Shown piece by piece: positions 23,585 to 32,834 of a stretch of DNA of 64,000 nt. This stretch comes from AA29 sp041481445 (GTDB taxonomy: Bacteria; Acidobacteriota; Vicinamibacteria; Fen-336). The stretch lies in contig JBGPBV010000016.1 in assembly GCA_041481445.1 (NCBI GenBank), positions 1 to 64,000 of the forward strand, in the 5' to 3' direction. A program made the translations under genes and the position numbers. The stretch's first letter is position 1. Each line of letters opens with the position of its first letter. The notes beneath the pieces were generated by a model. That model was given only the letters and a program-made list of their open reading frames with translations. It did no database searches and was not told where the DNA came from.

Positions 23585-25708
23585 GCGACTGCTCCGGCGG
23601 CTACGGTCGTGCGTCCAGCGCCAGGACGATCGGATCAGCTCGTCGCGTACCTCCATCACGCCGCGGCGCGCCGGGAGCGGCGCGGCCACGGCCCCGATGA
23701 GCGGGAAGAGGGCATCCCGGATCGCCGCCGGCAGCACCTGGTCGAGATATTCGAGGGCGGTCCCCCGCAAGGCCGCGTCGTGGCCGCGTACGGCGCGGCG
23801 CGCGATGTCGATCGGCTCTCCCTCCCGGGCCAGGGCCAGGATCGTGAAGACGTGGTCGAGCCGGATCGGGTCCGCGTGCCCTCCGAGCTCCTCCATCTCA
23901 CGCTGCGCCGCCGCGAACGCCCGATCCGCGGGGACGGCCAGCCCCGCGCGCTGGCGTAGCCGGAGGAGGGCCGCCCCCGAGCGGTAGCGCACGTCGAAAC
24001 GCTCGCATTCCAGGCCGGCGAGCAGGCCGTCGGCGGCGCGCCGGGTCGGAGCGGAGGCCAGCACGCGCGCGGCGCGCCGGCGGATCACGGGGTCCACCGC
24101 GGGGTCGAGCAACGCATCCACGAGCTGGCCGGTGAACCGGGACGCGGCCGGCCGCAAGGCGGGGACCACGTCCTTGAAGAGGTCGTCCCGCCGCAGCAGA
24201 GGCAGGGCGGCGGCGACGGCGGTCGCGTCCGAGAGGCCGAGCGCGAGGGCGGCGCGGATCCGGACGGGATCGCTCGAGCGCAGGTCGGCCACCTGACTCC
24301 CTTTCGGCTCCTCCTCCGCCGCCGCCGCCGGCACCGTCTCCTCCCGTCCGGCCTCTTCGCGCCCGGCGCTCTCCACCGCCCGCTGGGTCGTGGAATCCAC
24401 GACCTCCTCCTGCTCGAGCCGGACCACGCCGCGGCGGAGGCTCTCCACCAGGGCCGTCACGTACGCGCGGTGGAAGCGCCACGTGACGGCCAGCATGGCC
24501 AGGGCCGCCGCCGTCGCCAGCAGGGCCAGCGCCCGGCCCACATGAGGACCGGCCACGACGAGGGCGAGGGCAGTGGCTCCGCTCCCCGCGAGCGTGCCCA
24601 GGCGGTCGGCGCCGACGTCGATCCAGGGCTTGGCCGGCCGCTTGAGGGTGTGGGGCAGGGGCGTGTAGAGCAGCTCGTAGGAAGAGCGGAACGTGGAATT
24701 CCTCAGGACGGCCTCCGCACCGCGGAGCAGGACCATGACGTTCATGCGCGGGATCACGCTGGCCACGCCCGCGAGGAGGGCCACGACCAGTGGATGCGTG
24801 GCCAGCGTGCCGGCCAGGCCGAGCCGCGTGAGCGATCGCCTCACCAGGGAGGCCTGCACGATCAGCCCGGCCAACCCGGTGAAGGTGTGGAAGGCCGCGA
24901 AGAACCCGGCCAACGCCTGGCCTTGGGCAAACCGGCCGGCGGCGGCCGCGTTGAACGCGTAGTCCAGGAGCGCCTCCACGAACGCGCAGAGCACCATCAG
25001 CGCGGCCAGGGCGCGCAGGTAGGGATCCCGGGCGAGCCAGGCGAGCGACGGCTCGGACCGCGCCGGCTCCGCGTCCACGCGCGGCGACGGCCCCGGCCGC
25101 CCGGCGGCGGGCCGGCTCCGCCCGATCCCGCGCAGCGCCAGCGCGCACAGCACGAGCAGGCCCGCGAGACCGAGGAGCAGCGTGGGCACGCGGACCAGAC
25201 GGGACGCGCGCCAGGTCAGGGCCCCCCCGAGGACGCCGCCCACGCTGGCCCCCGCCCCGATCGTGCCCATGGCCTTCCGGGCCGCGTGCGGGTCGAAGCT
25301 CTCGTTGATCAGGGACCAGTACCCGGAGACCAGAGTGGCCCCGAACGTGGCCACGTGCAGGTAGACGAGGGCGGCCGCCGCCCGCGGCGCGCCCAGGCTC
25401 AGCGCCCACTCCAGGGCCAGGAGAAAGGCGCTCGACCAGAGCATCATGCGCACCACTGCCCCGGGATGGCGGCGGGCGGTGACACGCGACAGCGCGGCCA
25501 CTGCGATCAGGGAGATCGCGGCGCCGGCGGCCAGGGCCAGCGGCAGCGTCGTGACCGGGAACTCCGAGAGGAAGAACGCGTCGCGGACGACCTTGGCCGC
25601 CACCTGCTGGCCGACCAGGAGCCCCGCGCCCAGGGCGGCGCGCAGGGCGGTGACCGGACCCGTTTCGGGGCTCGATCCGCCCTCGGCGGCGTCGGCTTCA
25701 CTGCTCAT
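23576..25708 (-). CDS. Npt1/Npt2-like (ADP/ATP-translocase-type) transporter with HEAT repeats
   Basis: 710 residues. About twelve hydrophobic helices occupy residues 20-430 (LRAALGAGLLVGQQVAAKVV, FLLALEWALSLGAPRA, ALAALMVLCAFVEALLDYA). The pattern DAFFLSEFP and YWSLINESFDPHAARK is typical of MFS/NTT-like proteins related to bacterial nucleotide transporters. After an acidic linker the C-terminal 240 residues are Ala/Arg-rich HEAT-like repeats (SDPVRIRAALALGLSD, PVIRRRAARVLASAP). The transported molecule is unknown in free-living bacteria. Divergent from the kinase gene at 25811. Confidence 0.72.
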   Translation of the reverse strand: MSSEADAAEGGSSPETGPVTALRAALGAGLLVGQQVAAKVVRDAFFLSEFPVTTLPLALAAGAAISLIAVAALSRVTARRHPGAVVRMMLWSSAFLLALEWALSLGAPRAAAALVYLHVATFGATLVSGYWSLINESFDPHAARKAMGTIGAGASVGGVLGGALTWRASRLVRVPTLLLGLAGLLVLCALALRGIGRSRPAAGRPGPSPRVDAEPARSEPSLAWLARDPYLRALAALMVLCAFVEALLDYAFNAAAAGRFAQGQALAGFFAAFHTFTGLAGLIVQASLVRRSLTRLGLAGTLATHPLVVALLAGVASVIPRMNVMVLLRGAEAVLRNSTFRSSYELLYTPLPHTLKRPAKPWIDVGADRLGTLAGSGATALALVVAGPHVGRALALLATAAALAMLAVTWRFHRAYVTALVESLRRGVVRLEQEEVVDSTTQRAVESAGREEAGREETVPAAAAEEEPKGSQVADLRSSDPVRIRAALALGLSDATAVAAALPLLRRDDLFKDVVPALRPAASRFTGQLVDALLDPAVDPVIRRRAARVLASAPTRRAADGLLAGLECERFDVRYRSGAALLRLRQRAGLAVPADRAFAAAQREMEELGGHADPIRLDHVFTILALAREGEPIDIARRAVRGHDAALRGTALEYLDQVLPAAIRDALFPLIGAVAAPLPARRGVMEVRDELIRSSWRWTHDRSRRSSRGR

Positions 25709-25810
25709 GCGCTCCCGTTCCGCGGTACGATCAGGCTGCCAAGATCAGCGCATCGTACGCCCGCCGGCCTCCTCGGCCACGGCCCGCGGGCCAGCGTGGG
25801 AGCGGGAGCC

Positions 25811-28800
25811 ATGCCCTCCACGGATCCCGAATCGTTCGCGGGGACCGAACGATTCGCCGTCCAGCGCCGCCTGGGTGCGGGGTCGTTCGGCGTCGTCTAC
25901 GAGGCCTTCGACCGCCAGCGGAACACGCGCGTCGCGCTCAAGACCCTGCGCGTGGGCACGGGCCGCACCCTCTATCGTTTCAAGCAGGAGTTCCGGGCCC
26001 TGACCGACGTGTCTCATCCGAACCTGGTGACCCTCTACGAGCTGCTGGCGGAGGGTGACCAGTGGTTCTTCACGATGGAGCACATCGACGGCGTGACCTT
26101 CCTGCAGCACGTGCGGGGCAGCGAGGGCGGGACCTTCTCGAGCGGGTTCTCGTCCCCCACCACCCCGGCGCTGGAGGCGCTGCTCCGGCCGCGCGGGTCG
26201 CCGGGATCCTCCGCGTCCACGGCGGGGTCCTCGGAATCGACTCCGGACGACGAGCCCGAGCCGCCGCCCGACCGGGTGCCCGATCCGCGGCCGGCGCTGC
26301 CGCCGATTCCAGCCGGGATGTCGGGCGCGGTCTTCACCGACCGCCTTCGCGCCGCCCTCGCCCAGCTCGCGGAGGGCGTCGGGGCCCTGCACTCCGCGGG
26401 CAAGCTCCACCGCGACATCAAGCCCTCGAACGTGCTCGTCACCGGGGCCGGGCGGGTGGTGCTGCTCGATTTCGGCCTCATCCGCGAGCTGCGACCGGAC
26501 GTCACCTACACCGTCGAGACCGCGGGCACCCCCGCCTACATGTCGCCCGAGCAGGCGGCGGAGCGCCCGCTGAGCGAGTCCAGCGACTGGTACAGCGTGG
26601 GGGTCATGCTGTACGAGGCGCTCACCGGAAACCTTCCGTTCACGGGGGCCACCCTGCAGGTCCTCCGCCGCAAGCAGCTCGACGAGCCACCGCCGCCCTC
26701 CACCGTGGTCCCGGACGTCCCCGAGGACCTCGACGTCCTGTGCCAGGGTCTCTTGCGCCGCGCGCCCGGGCAGCGGCCGTCCGGGGCGGAGGTGCTCCGG
26801 CGGCTCCGCCGCGATGCCGTCGCCGCCGAGGTCACGTCGCCGCCGCCCCTCTCCGCGCCCTCCGCGGGAGTTCCCTTCGTCGGCCGGACGGGCGAGCTCG
26901 CGCGGCTCCACGAGGCCTACGCCGTCCTGCGCAGCGGACGCGCCATCACCGTGACCGTGCACGGCGGATCCGGCATGGGCAAGACGGCCCTGGTCCGGTC
27001 GTTCCTCGACGAGGTGCGCGGGCAGAGTCCGCCGCCGGTGATCCTCTCCGGCCGCTGCTACGAGCGCGAATCGGTCCCCTACAAGGCCTTCGACAGCGTC
27101 GTGGACGCGCTGAGCCAGCACCTGCGCCGCCTCTCGCCGGCCACCGTCGAGGCCCTCCTGCCCCACGACCTGTCGGCGCTGGTGCGCCTGTTCCCGGTGC
27201 TGCGACAGGTGCGCGGAGTAGGCACGCAGCGGCCCCCGCCGGAGATCCCGGACTCCTACGAGCGGCGCCGGCGGGCCTTCGCCGCCTTGCGCGAGCTGTT
27301 CGTGCGGCTGGCCGATCGCTACCCGGTCGTGGTCGTGATGGACGACCTGCATTGGGGCGACGTGGACAGCGCGGCCCTGCTCACCGGGCTCATGGAGCCG
27401 CCGGACGCGCCGGCCGTGCTGATCATCGGGTGCTATCGGACGGAAGAGGCCACGACCAGCCCCCTGTTGTCCGTGCTCCTTCCCCTGCGCGACCTCCCGG
27501 CGGCGGCCCCCCTCGTGAAGATGGACATCCCGCTCGGGGAGCTGGGACCGGAGGAGGCGCGCGCGCTGGCCCGCGAGCTGCTCGGGCACCGTCCCCAGGC
27601 CACCGATCGCACGGAGGCGATCGTCCGCGAAGCACAGGGGAACCCGTTCCTGGTGGACGCCCTGTCCCGATTCTCGGCCGACGAGACCTCGGGCCTGGCC
27701 GTCGACGAGTTGATCTGGCGCCGCGTCCGCGAGATGCCCGAAGCCGCGCGGCGGCTCCTGGCCGTGGTGGCCACGGCCGGCCGGCCGATCGAGCTCGGGG
27801 TGGCCGTGCAGGCGGCCGGTCTCGAGGGCGAGGGCGACGCCGCGCTGGCCGCCCTGCGCTCCGTCCACTTCGTCCGCACCCGCCGGAGCTCGGCCTGGGA
27901 AGAGGTCGAGCCCTATCACGACCGCATCCGGTCCGCCGTCACCGCCGGCCTGCCCCCGGACGAGACGCGCCACGTCCACGAGCGGCTCGCCACCGCGCTC
28001 CTCGCCTCCCGTCGGGCGGATCCCGAGCGGCTGGCCGAGCACTTCCGGGAGGCCGGACACCTCGAGGAGGCCGCCGACTACGCGGCCGCCGCCGCCGACG
28101 CTGCCGCGGAAGCGCTCGCCTTCGAGCGCGCGGCCCGCCTGTATCGGCTGTCGCTGAACCTGGTCGCGCATCCCCGGCCCCAGGACCAGCGGCTGCGGGT
28201 CCTTCTCGGCCACGCCCTCGCCAATGCGGGGCGCGGCCGCGAGTCCGCCGAGGCCTACCTGGCGGCGGTGGCGGGCGTGACCGACGCCTCCGAGCGGATC
28301 GATCTCCAGAGGCGGGCGGCCCAGCAGCTCCTCATGGCGGGGCATGTCGAGGCCGGGGACCGCCTGGTCGGCACCGTCCTGGACGCCGTGGGCATCTCCC
28401 GGCCCCGCACCACGCGCCAGGCCCTGGTCTCGCTGGTCCTGCGCCGCGCCTTCCTCTTCGTGCGTTGCTTCCCGCGCGCGTGGTTCCGCGAGCGCGAGGA
28501 GGCGCGGGTCCCCGCCCGCGACCTCCTCCGCATCGACACCTGCTGGTCGATGGCGGTCGGCTTGGGGCTCATCGACATGATCCGGGCCGCGGAGTTCCAC
28601 GCGCGCAGCCTGCAGCTCGCCCTGCGGGCGGGCGAGCCGTACCGCGTCGCCCGCGGGCTGGCCCTGGAGGCGGTGTTCGTGGGCGTGGGCGGGACGAGGA
28701 CCCGCCATCGCGTGGATCGCCTGCTCGGCGAGGCCAACGCCCTGGCCTCGAAGCTGGGGCACGAGCACGCGCACGGAGTGGCGGCCATGGCGGACGGGAT

Positions 28801-29695
28801 CTGCGCCTGGGTCCAGGGGCGCTGGAAGGACGCACGGCGCCTGTGCGACGAAGCGACGGCCCTCCTGCGCGGGCAGCGCACGGGCGCGACCTGGGAGGCG
28901 GACAACGCGGAGATGTACGCGCTGGCGTCCCTGTTCATGCTGGGCGAAGTGACGGAGCTGTCGCGACGGCTGCCCCGGCTGCTCGAGCGCGCGGAGGACC
29001 GCGGCAACCTGATGATGGCCACCAGCCTCCGGCTGGGCGGCTTCTTCGCCCACATCGCCTGGCTGGCCGCCGACGATCCGGACGGCGCCCGGCGCGAGCT
29101 CGAGAGGGGGCTGGCCGCGTCCACCGAGGGCAAGTTCGACTTCCGGCACATCTGGGCGCGCGGGGCGCGGCGGGACATCGCCCTCTACACGGGCGTCGGG
29201 CTCGAGGCGACTGCTCCCATCGCCGAGGGCTGGCGGCGGGCGGCCCGGCTGCTCGACCGCTTCCCGCAGGCCGGCCTCATCCTCGGGATGTTCTCTCGCG
29301 CCCGGCGGCGGCTGGCCCTGGCCGCGGCCGCCGCCGATCCCGACGCCGTCGGCCCGCACCTCGAGCAGGCGGATCGACACGCGCGCGACATGCAGCGGCA
29401 CCGGACGCGGTGGGGCGACGCGCTCGCGTTGCTCGTGCGGGCCGGAGCCTCCAGCATCCGTGGCCACCGCGAGCGCGCGATCGCGGAGGCCGCGGAGGCG
29501 GAGTCGCGTCTGGAGGCAGCGGACATGGCCCTCCACGCGGCGGCGGCCAGGCACGGCCGGGGCGAAGCGATCGGGGGCGAGGCCGGACGCGCCCTGGTCA
29601 CGGAGGCGGAGGCCTGGATGACCGGCCAGTCCATCCGCCGTCCGGACCGCATGGCCCGCATGCTCGCCCCGGGAGCGTGGCGCAGGCCGAGCTAG
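25811..29695 (+). CDS. Large Ser/Thr protein kinase with AAA ATPase and TPR-like region
   Basis: 1,294 residues. The kinase domain (about 15-340) has LGAGSFGVVYEAFD, VALKTL, HRDIKPSN near 200, DFGLIRE near 220 and TPAYMSPEQAA, all catalytic residues present. A Ser/Pro-rich insert of about 75 residues (GSPGSSASTAGSSES region) splits the lobes. From about 360 an AAA_16-type ATPase follows (FVGRTGELARLHE, Walker A GGSGMGKT near 386, Walker B VVVVMDDLHWGD), then helical TPR-like repeats to the end. This is the kinase-ATPase signalling architecture of myxobacteria and relatives, cytosolic and probably oligomeric. No transmembrane segment. Possible partner: the FHA protein encoded at 21772. Confidence 0.9.
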   Translation: MPSTDPESFAGTERFAVQRRLGAGSFGVVYEAFDRQRNTRVALKTLRVGTGRTLYRFKQEFRALTDVSHPNLVTLYELLAEGDQWFFTMEHIDGVTFLQHVRGSEGGTFSSGFSSPTTPALEALLRPRGSPGSSASTAGSSESTPDDEPEPPPDRVPDPRPALPPIPAGMSGAVFTDRLRAALAQLAEGVGALHSAGKLHRDIKPSNVLVTGAGRVVLLDFGLIRELRPDVTYTVETAGTPAYMSPEQAAERPLSESSDWYSVGVMLYEALTGNLPFTGATLQVLRRKQLDEPPPPSTVVPDVPEDLDVLCQGLLRRAPGQRPSGAEVLRRLRRDAVAAEVTSPPPLSAPSAGVPFVGRTGELARLHEAYAVLRSGRAITVTVHGGSGMGKTALVRSFLDEVRGQSPPPVILSGRCYERESVPYKAFDSVVDALSQHLRRLSPATVEALLPHDLSALVRLFPVLRQVRGVGTQRPPPEIPDSYERRRRAFAALRELFVRLADRYPVVVVMDDLHWGDVDSAALLTGLMEPPDAPAVLIIGCYRTEEATTSPLLSVLLPLRDLPAAAPLVKMDIPLGELGPEEARALARELLGHRPQATDRTEAIVREAQGNPFLVDALSRFSADETSGLAVDELIWRRVREMPEAARRLLAVVATAGRPIELGVAVQAAGLEGEGDAALAALRSVHFVRTRRSSAWEEVEPYHDRIRSAVTAGLPPDETRHVHERLATALLASRRADPERLAEHFREAGHLEEAADYAAAAADAAAEALAFERAARLYRLSLNLVAHPRPQDQRLRVLLGHALANAGRGRESAEAYLAAVAGVTDASERIDLQRRAAQQLLMAGHVEAGDRLVGTVLDAVGISRPRTTRQALVSLVLRRAFLFVRCFPRAWFREREEARVPARDLLRIDTCWSMAVGLGLIDMIRAAEFHARSLQLALRAGEPYRVARGLALEAVFVGVGGTRTRHRVDRLLGEANALASKLGHEHAHGVAAMADGICAWVQGRWKDARRLCDEATALLRGQRTGATWEADNAEMYALASLFMLGEVTELSRRLPRLLERAEDRGNLMMATSLRLGGFFAHIAWLAADDPDGARRELERGLAASTEGKFDFRHIWARGARRDIALYTGVGLEATAPIAEGWRRAARLLDRFPQAGLILGMFSRARRRLALAAAAADPDAVGPHLEQADRHARDMQRHRTRWGDALALLVRAGASSIRGHRERAIAEAAEAESRLEAADMALHAAAARHGRGEAIGGEAGRALVTEAEAWMTGQSIRRPDRMARMLAPGAWRRPS

Positions 29696-29704
29696 CCGTC
29701 TCCG

Positions 29705-29867
29705 GCGGCCGACCTCCGCGCGTGCCTTCGTCCGTGGCACGGTCCACCGCCGCCACCACCGCCGCGGGGGCCTCTTCGAACAGGAAGTGGCCTGCGCTCG
29801 GCACCGTCTCCAGCTGGAACGAAGGAAGGCCGTCCGCGAGCCGCCGGATGTCCGCTTCGGTGATGGC
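29705..29867 (-). pseudogene. C-terminal remnant of an alpha/beta hydrolase
   Basis: On the minus strand ITEADIRRLADGLPSFQLE, then SAGHFLFEEAPAAVVAAVDRA, reads exactly like the last part of an alpha/beta hydrolase with its catalytic His (GHFLFEE). No N-terminal part, Ser elbow or start is present. The frame runs on to a stop at 29598, antisense to the kinase 3' end. It abuts, head to head, another remnant on the plus strand. A decayed gene left by a deletion. Confidence 0.55.
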
Positions 29868-30063
29868 GGTCGGCGGCCGCGCCGACCTCGCCGCGCGCGT
29901 TCCCGGCCTGTGGGACCTGCTGACGCACGACAACCCCTTCTCGTCCGAGCGCGCGCGGCGTGAGCTAGGATGGTCGCCCGTCATCCCGCCCTCGGAAGGC
30001 CTCCCGGAGGCGTTCCGCTGGTGGCACGACCACCGGTCCCGCCGGCAGAGAGAGGAGCACTGA
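29866..30063 (+). pseudogene. C-terminal remnant of an NAD-dependent epimerase/dehydratase
   Basis: The plus-strand frame ending at the TGA 30061-30063 contains HDNPFSSERARRELGWSP, then IPPSEGLPEAFRWWHDH. This is the typical C-terminus of extended SDR nucleotide-sugar epimerases. The Rossmann motif and active site are absent. The SMP-30 gene starts four bases later, so the remnant may still be translated upstream of it. Confidence 0.55.
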
Positions 30064-30066
30064 GAC

Positions 30067-30975
30067 ATGCCTCGTGCCTTGACCCTGATCACCGTTCCGA
30101 TCACCGTCGCCATCGCCCTGGCCGCCCCCGCGGCCGCGTCCGAGGACCTGCGCGCCCCCGGGGCGAAGGTCGAGAAGCTGGCCGGAGATTTCTCGTTCAC
30201 CGAGGGCCCGACCGCCGACGCCGCCGGCAACGTCTTCTTCACCGACCAGCCGGGCGACCGGATCATGAAGTGGGGCGTGGACGGAAAGCTCACGACCTTC
30301 CTCCAGCCCGCGGGACGCAGCAACGGCATGTATTTCGACCGCGCCGGGAACCTCATCGCCTGCGCGGACGAGAAGAACGCGCTCTGGTCCATCGGCAAGG
30401 ACGGCCAGATCACGGTGATCTGGACGGAGTACCAGGGCAAGAAGCTGAACGGGCCCAACGACGTCTGGGTCCATCCGAGCGGCAGCCTCTACTTCACCGA
30501 CCCCTTCTACAAGCGGCCATGGTGGTCACACGACGCGCCGCCGCAGGACGGCCAGCACGTCTATCGCCTGTCCGCCGATCGCAAGACGATCACGCGCGTG
30601 ACGAGCGACCTCGAGCAGCCCAACGGCATCATCGGCTCGCCCGACGGCAAGACGCTGTACGTGGCGGACATCAAGGCCGGCAAGACCTACGCCTACGACA
30701 TCCAGGCGGACGGCAGCCTTGCCGGCAAGCGGCTGCGCGCCGCGCTCGGCTCCGACGGGATGACCCTGGACGACAAAGGCAACCTGTACCTGACCGGCAA
30801 GGGCGTGCACGTGTTCGACAAGACGGGCGCGGAGATCCAGGTCTTCGACATCCCCGAGGACTGGACGGCGAACGTGAGCTTCGGCGGGGCCGGCCACCGC
30901 ACGCTGTTCATCACCGCCAGCAAGGGGCTCTACGCGGTCCGGCTGCGGGTCAAGGGCGCGAACGCGGCCAAGTAG
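30067..30975 (+). CDS. Secreted SMP-30/gluconolactonase-family protein
   Basis: 302 residues. Signal peptide (LITVPITVAIALAAPAAAS). The six-bladed propeller shows the family hallmarks: FTEGPTADAAGNVFFTDQ, NGPNDVWVHPSGSLYFTDP, EQPNGIIGSPDGKTLYV and GSDGMTLDDKGNLYLTGKG. The Glu/Asn/Asp metal ligands of SMP-30 lactonases are in place. Probably a periplasmic lactonase acting on sugar lactones. GAGAGGAG precedes the ATG. The Gfo/Idh/MocA gene 58 bases downstream may act on the same sugar. Confidence 0.9.
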   Translation: MPRALTLITVPITVAIALAAPAAASEDLRAPGAKVEKLAGDFSFTEGPTADAAGNVFFTDQPGDRIMKWGVDGKLTTFLQPAGRSNGMYFDRAGNLIACADEKNALWSIGKDGQITVIWTEYQGKKLNGPNDVWVHPSGSLYFTDPFYKRPWWSHDAPPQDGQHVYRLSADRKTITRVTSDLEQPNGIIGSPDGKTLYVADIKAGKTYAYDIQADGSLAGKRLRAALGSDGMTLDDKGNLYLTGKGVHVFDKTGAEIQVFDIPEDWTANVSFGGAGHRTLFITASKGLYAVRLRVKGANAAK

Positions 30976-31033
30976 GCCTCGCCCCTTCGGAGACGTCCGC
31001 CGGCGGATGTAGACTCGTACCGGAGATCGGGCC

Positions 31034-32425
31034 ATGGCTATGAAGAGAATGGATCGCCGGCGGTTCCTGGCCACGGCGGGCCAGGGGGTGGTGGCCTCGT
31101 CCGTGGTCGCGGGCTTCCCCGCCATCGTGCCCGCCTCGGTGTTCGGCGCCACCTCTCCCAGCAACCGCATCAGCGTGGCGGCCATCGGCACCGGGCGCAT
31201 CTCGCGCGGGCACGACCTGCCCGGCATCTGGCAGCACGACATCGCCACGATCATGGCGGTCTGCGATCTGGATAGCCGGAGGGTGGAGGACGCGAAGACC
31301 CTGGTCAACGGCTACTACGCCGGGAAGACGGGCAAGCCCTACGACGGGGTCAGGACGTACACGAACTACCACGACCTCCTCGCCAACAAGGACGTGGACG
31401 CCGTCGTCATCAGCACCCCCGACCACTGGCACTGCATCATCGCCATCGACGCCGTGGAGGCGGGCAAGGACGTCTACCTCCAGAAGCCGGCCTCGCTGAC
31501 CATCGCCGAGGGCCGGGCGCTGAGCAACGCCGTCCAGCGCACCGGCCGCATCTTCCAGATCGGGAGCCAGCAGCGCTCGACCGTGCAGTTCCGCTACGCC
31601 GCGGAGCTGGTCCGCAACGGCCGCATCGGCCAGTTGCAGACGGTCGAAATCGGCCTGCCCGGCGATCCCTCCGGCGACGACGAGCCGGAGATGCCGGTGC
31701 CCAAGAACCTCAACTACGAGATGTGGCTCGGCTCGACGCCCGTCGTGTACTACACCGAGAAGCGCGTCCATCCGCAGGAGGGCTACGACCGGCCGGGCTG
31801 GCTGCGCTGCGAGCAGTTCGGGGCGGGCATGATCACGGGCTGGGGCGCGCATCACATCGACAGCGCGCACTGGGGCATGGACACCGAGCTCACGGGGCCG
31901 GTGGAGATCTGGGGCACGGCCGAGTTCCCGAAGAAGGGCCTCTGGGACGTCCACGGCCCCTTCAAGACGGAAGCGCTCTACGCCAATGGCGTGCACATGA
32001 TCGTCAGCGGCGATTTCCCCAACGGCATCAAGTTCATCGGCACCAAGGGCTGGATCTTCGTCTCGCGGGGCAACGAGAAGGTCACCGCCAGCGATCCCGT
32101 GGCGAAGCTCAAGGACTCGACCGCGCTCGACGCCAGTGACCCCCGGATCATCACGTCGGTCATCGGCCCGGGCGAGATCCACCTTCCCGAGAGCACCGAG
32201 CATCACCTCAACTGGCTCGAGTCCGTGAAGTCGCGCCGGCCGCCCATCGCCCCGGTCGAGGTCGCGCACCGGTCGTGCTCGGCCTGCCTGCTCCACCACG
32301 CGGCCATGAAGCTGAAGCGCAAGCTCTACTGGGATCCCGTCAAGGAGCGCTTCAAGGACGACGAGCAGGCCAACGCGATGCTGTCGCGCCCGCAGCGGGC
32401 GCCCTACACGATCGCCTACTCCTAG
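31034..32425 (+). CDS. Tat-exported Gfo/Idh/MocA-family oxidoreductase
   Basis: 463 residues. The twin-arginine signal is DRRRFLATAGQGVVASSVVAG. The Rossmann domain begins ISVAAIGTGRISRGHDLP; VVISTPDHWHCIIAIDA and GKDVYLQKPASLT are the family motifs around the catalytic Lys. The substrate domain has GWGAHHIDSAHWGM. Closest in type to exported sugar dehydrogenases or glycosidases common in soil bacteria and planctomycetes. Probably co-transcribed with the lactonase-like gene. The stop codon lies inside a 13-base tandem duplication. Confidence 0.92.
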   Translation: MAMKRMDRRRFLATAGQGVVASSVVAGFPAIVPASVFGATSPSNRISVAAIGTGRISRGHDLPGIWQHDIATIMAVCDLDSRRVEDAKTLVNGYYAGKTGKPYDGVRTYTNYHDLLANKDVDAVVISTPDHWHCIIAIDAVEAGKDVYLQKPASLTIAEGRALSNAVQRTGRIFQIGSQQRSTVQFRYAAELVRNGRIGQLQTVEIGLPGDPSGDDEPEMPVPKNLNYEMWLGSTPVVYYTEKRVHPQEGYDRPGWLRCEQFGAGMITGWGAHHIDSAHWGMDTELTGPVEIWGTAEFPKKGLWDVHGPFKTEALYANGVHMIVSGDFPNGIKFIGTKGWIFVSRGNEKVTASDPVAKLKDSTALDASDPRIITSVIGPGEIHLPESTEHHLNWLESVKSRRPPIAPVEVAHRSCSACLLHHAAMKLKRKLYWDPVKERFKDDEQANAMLSRPQRAPYTIAYS

Positions 32426-32441
32426 CCGCTACTCCTAGCCG
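32416..32441 (+). repeat. 13-base tandem duplication over the stop codon
   Basis: CTACTCCTAGCCG occurs twice in tandem (32416-32428 and 32429-32441), followed by a partial third CTACTG. The unit contains the TAG stop of the oxidoreductase gene, so the duplication gave a second stop downstream. A simple slippage event, right before the stop of the convergent gene at 32442. Confidence 0.8.
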
Positions 32442-32711
32442 CTACTGCTTCGGTCCCTCGAAGCGTTCGAAGAACTCGTGCAGGGCCTGCTGGCGGTATT
32501 CCTCCAGGTTCTGGGTGAACTCCTCCATCTTCTGCTGCGCCTGCGTCCCTTCCTCGGCGGCCAGCAGCTTCTCGAACTCCTCGGCCTTGATGACGCCGCC
32601 CTGCTGCAGCGTCGCGCGGAGGGTCTTCACCAGCGCCTCGTTCCGGTCCAACCGCTTCCAGAGGATGCCGAGGAGCATCTCCAGGGTCTCGATCTGCGTT
32701 TCGTGATCCAT
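32442..32711 (-). CDS. Small coiled-coil protein, unknown
   Basis: 89 residues, all helical and charged: MDHETQIETLEMLLGILWKR, ALVKTLRATLQQGG, then AEEFEKLLAAEEGTQAQQKM and a helix ending FFERFEGPKQ. No membrane or metal motifs. GAGAG before the ATG at 32711. Likely a dimeric structural or regulatory protein; no family recognised. Confidence 0.7.
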   Translation of the reverse strand: MDHETQIETLEMLLGILWKRLDRNEALVKTLRATLQQGGVIKAEEFEKLLAAEEGTQAQQKMEEFTQNLEEYRQQALHEFFERFEGPKQ

Positions 32712-32834
32712 GCGCTCTCACCCGAGCCCACGGGCATCGTGGGCGAAATCCGCGGCCAGGTTGCTGCTGGTGCCGGGACTGGAACCAAAGACCCGCCGAT
32801 TCTACGTTCTTTTGGAGGTGAGGCCGCGCCCGTA

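Noticed and set aside
25745..29740. A 1,331-codon open frame antisense to the kinase gene, and a similarly long plus-strand frame at 26062-30063
   Set aside because: Both mirror the codon pattern of the kinase gene in very GC-rich DNA; translations are Arg/Pro/Gly-rich without family motifs. Only the last part of the plus-strand frame (after 29866) looks like real protein sequence.
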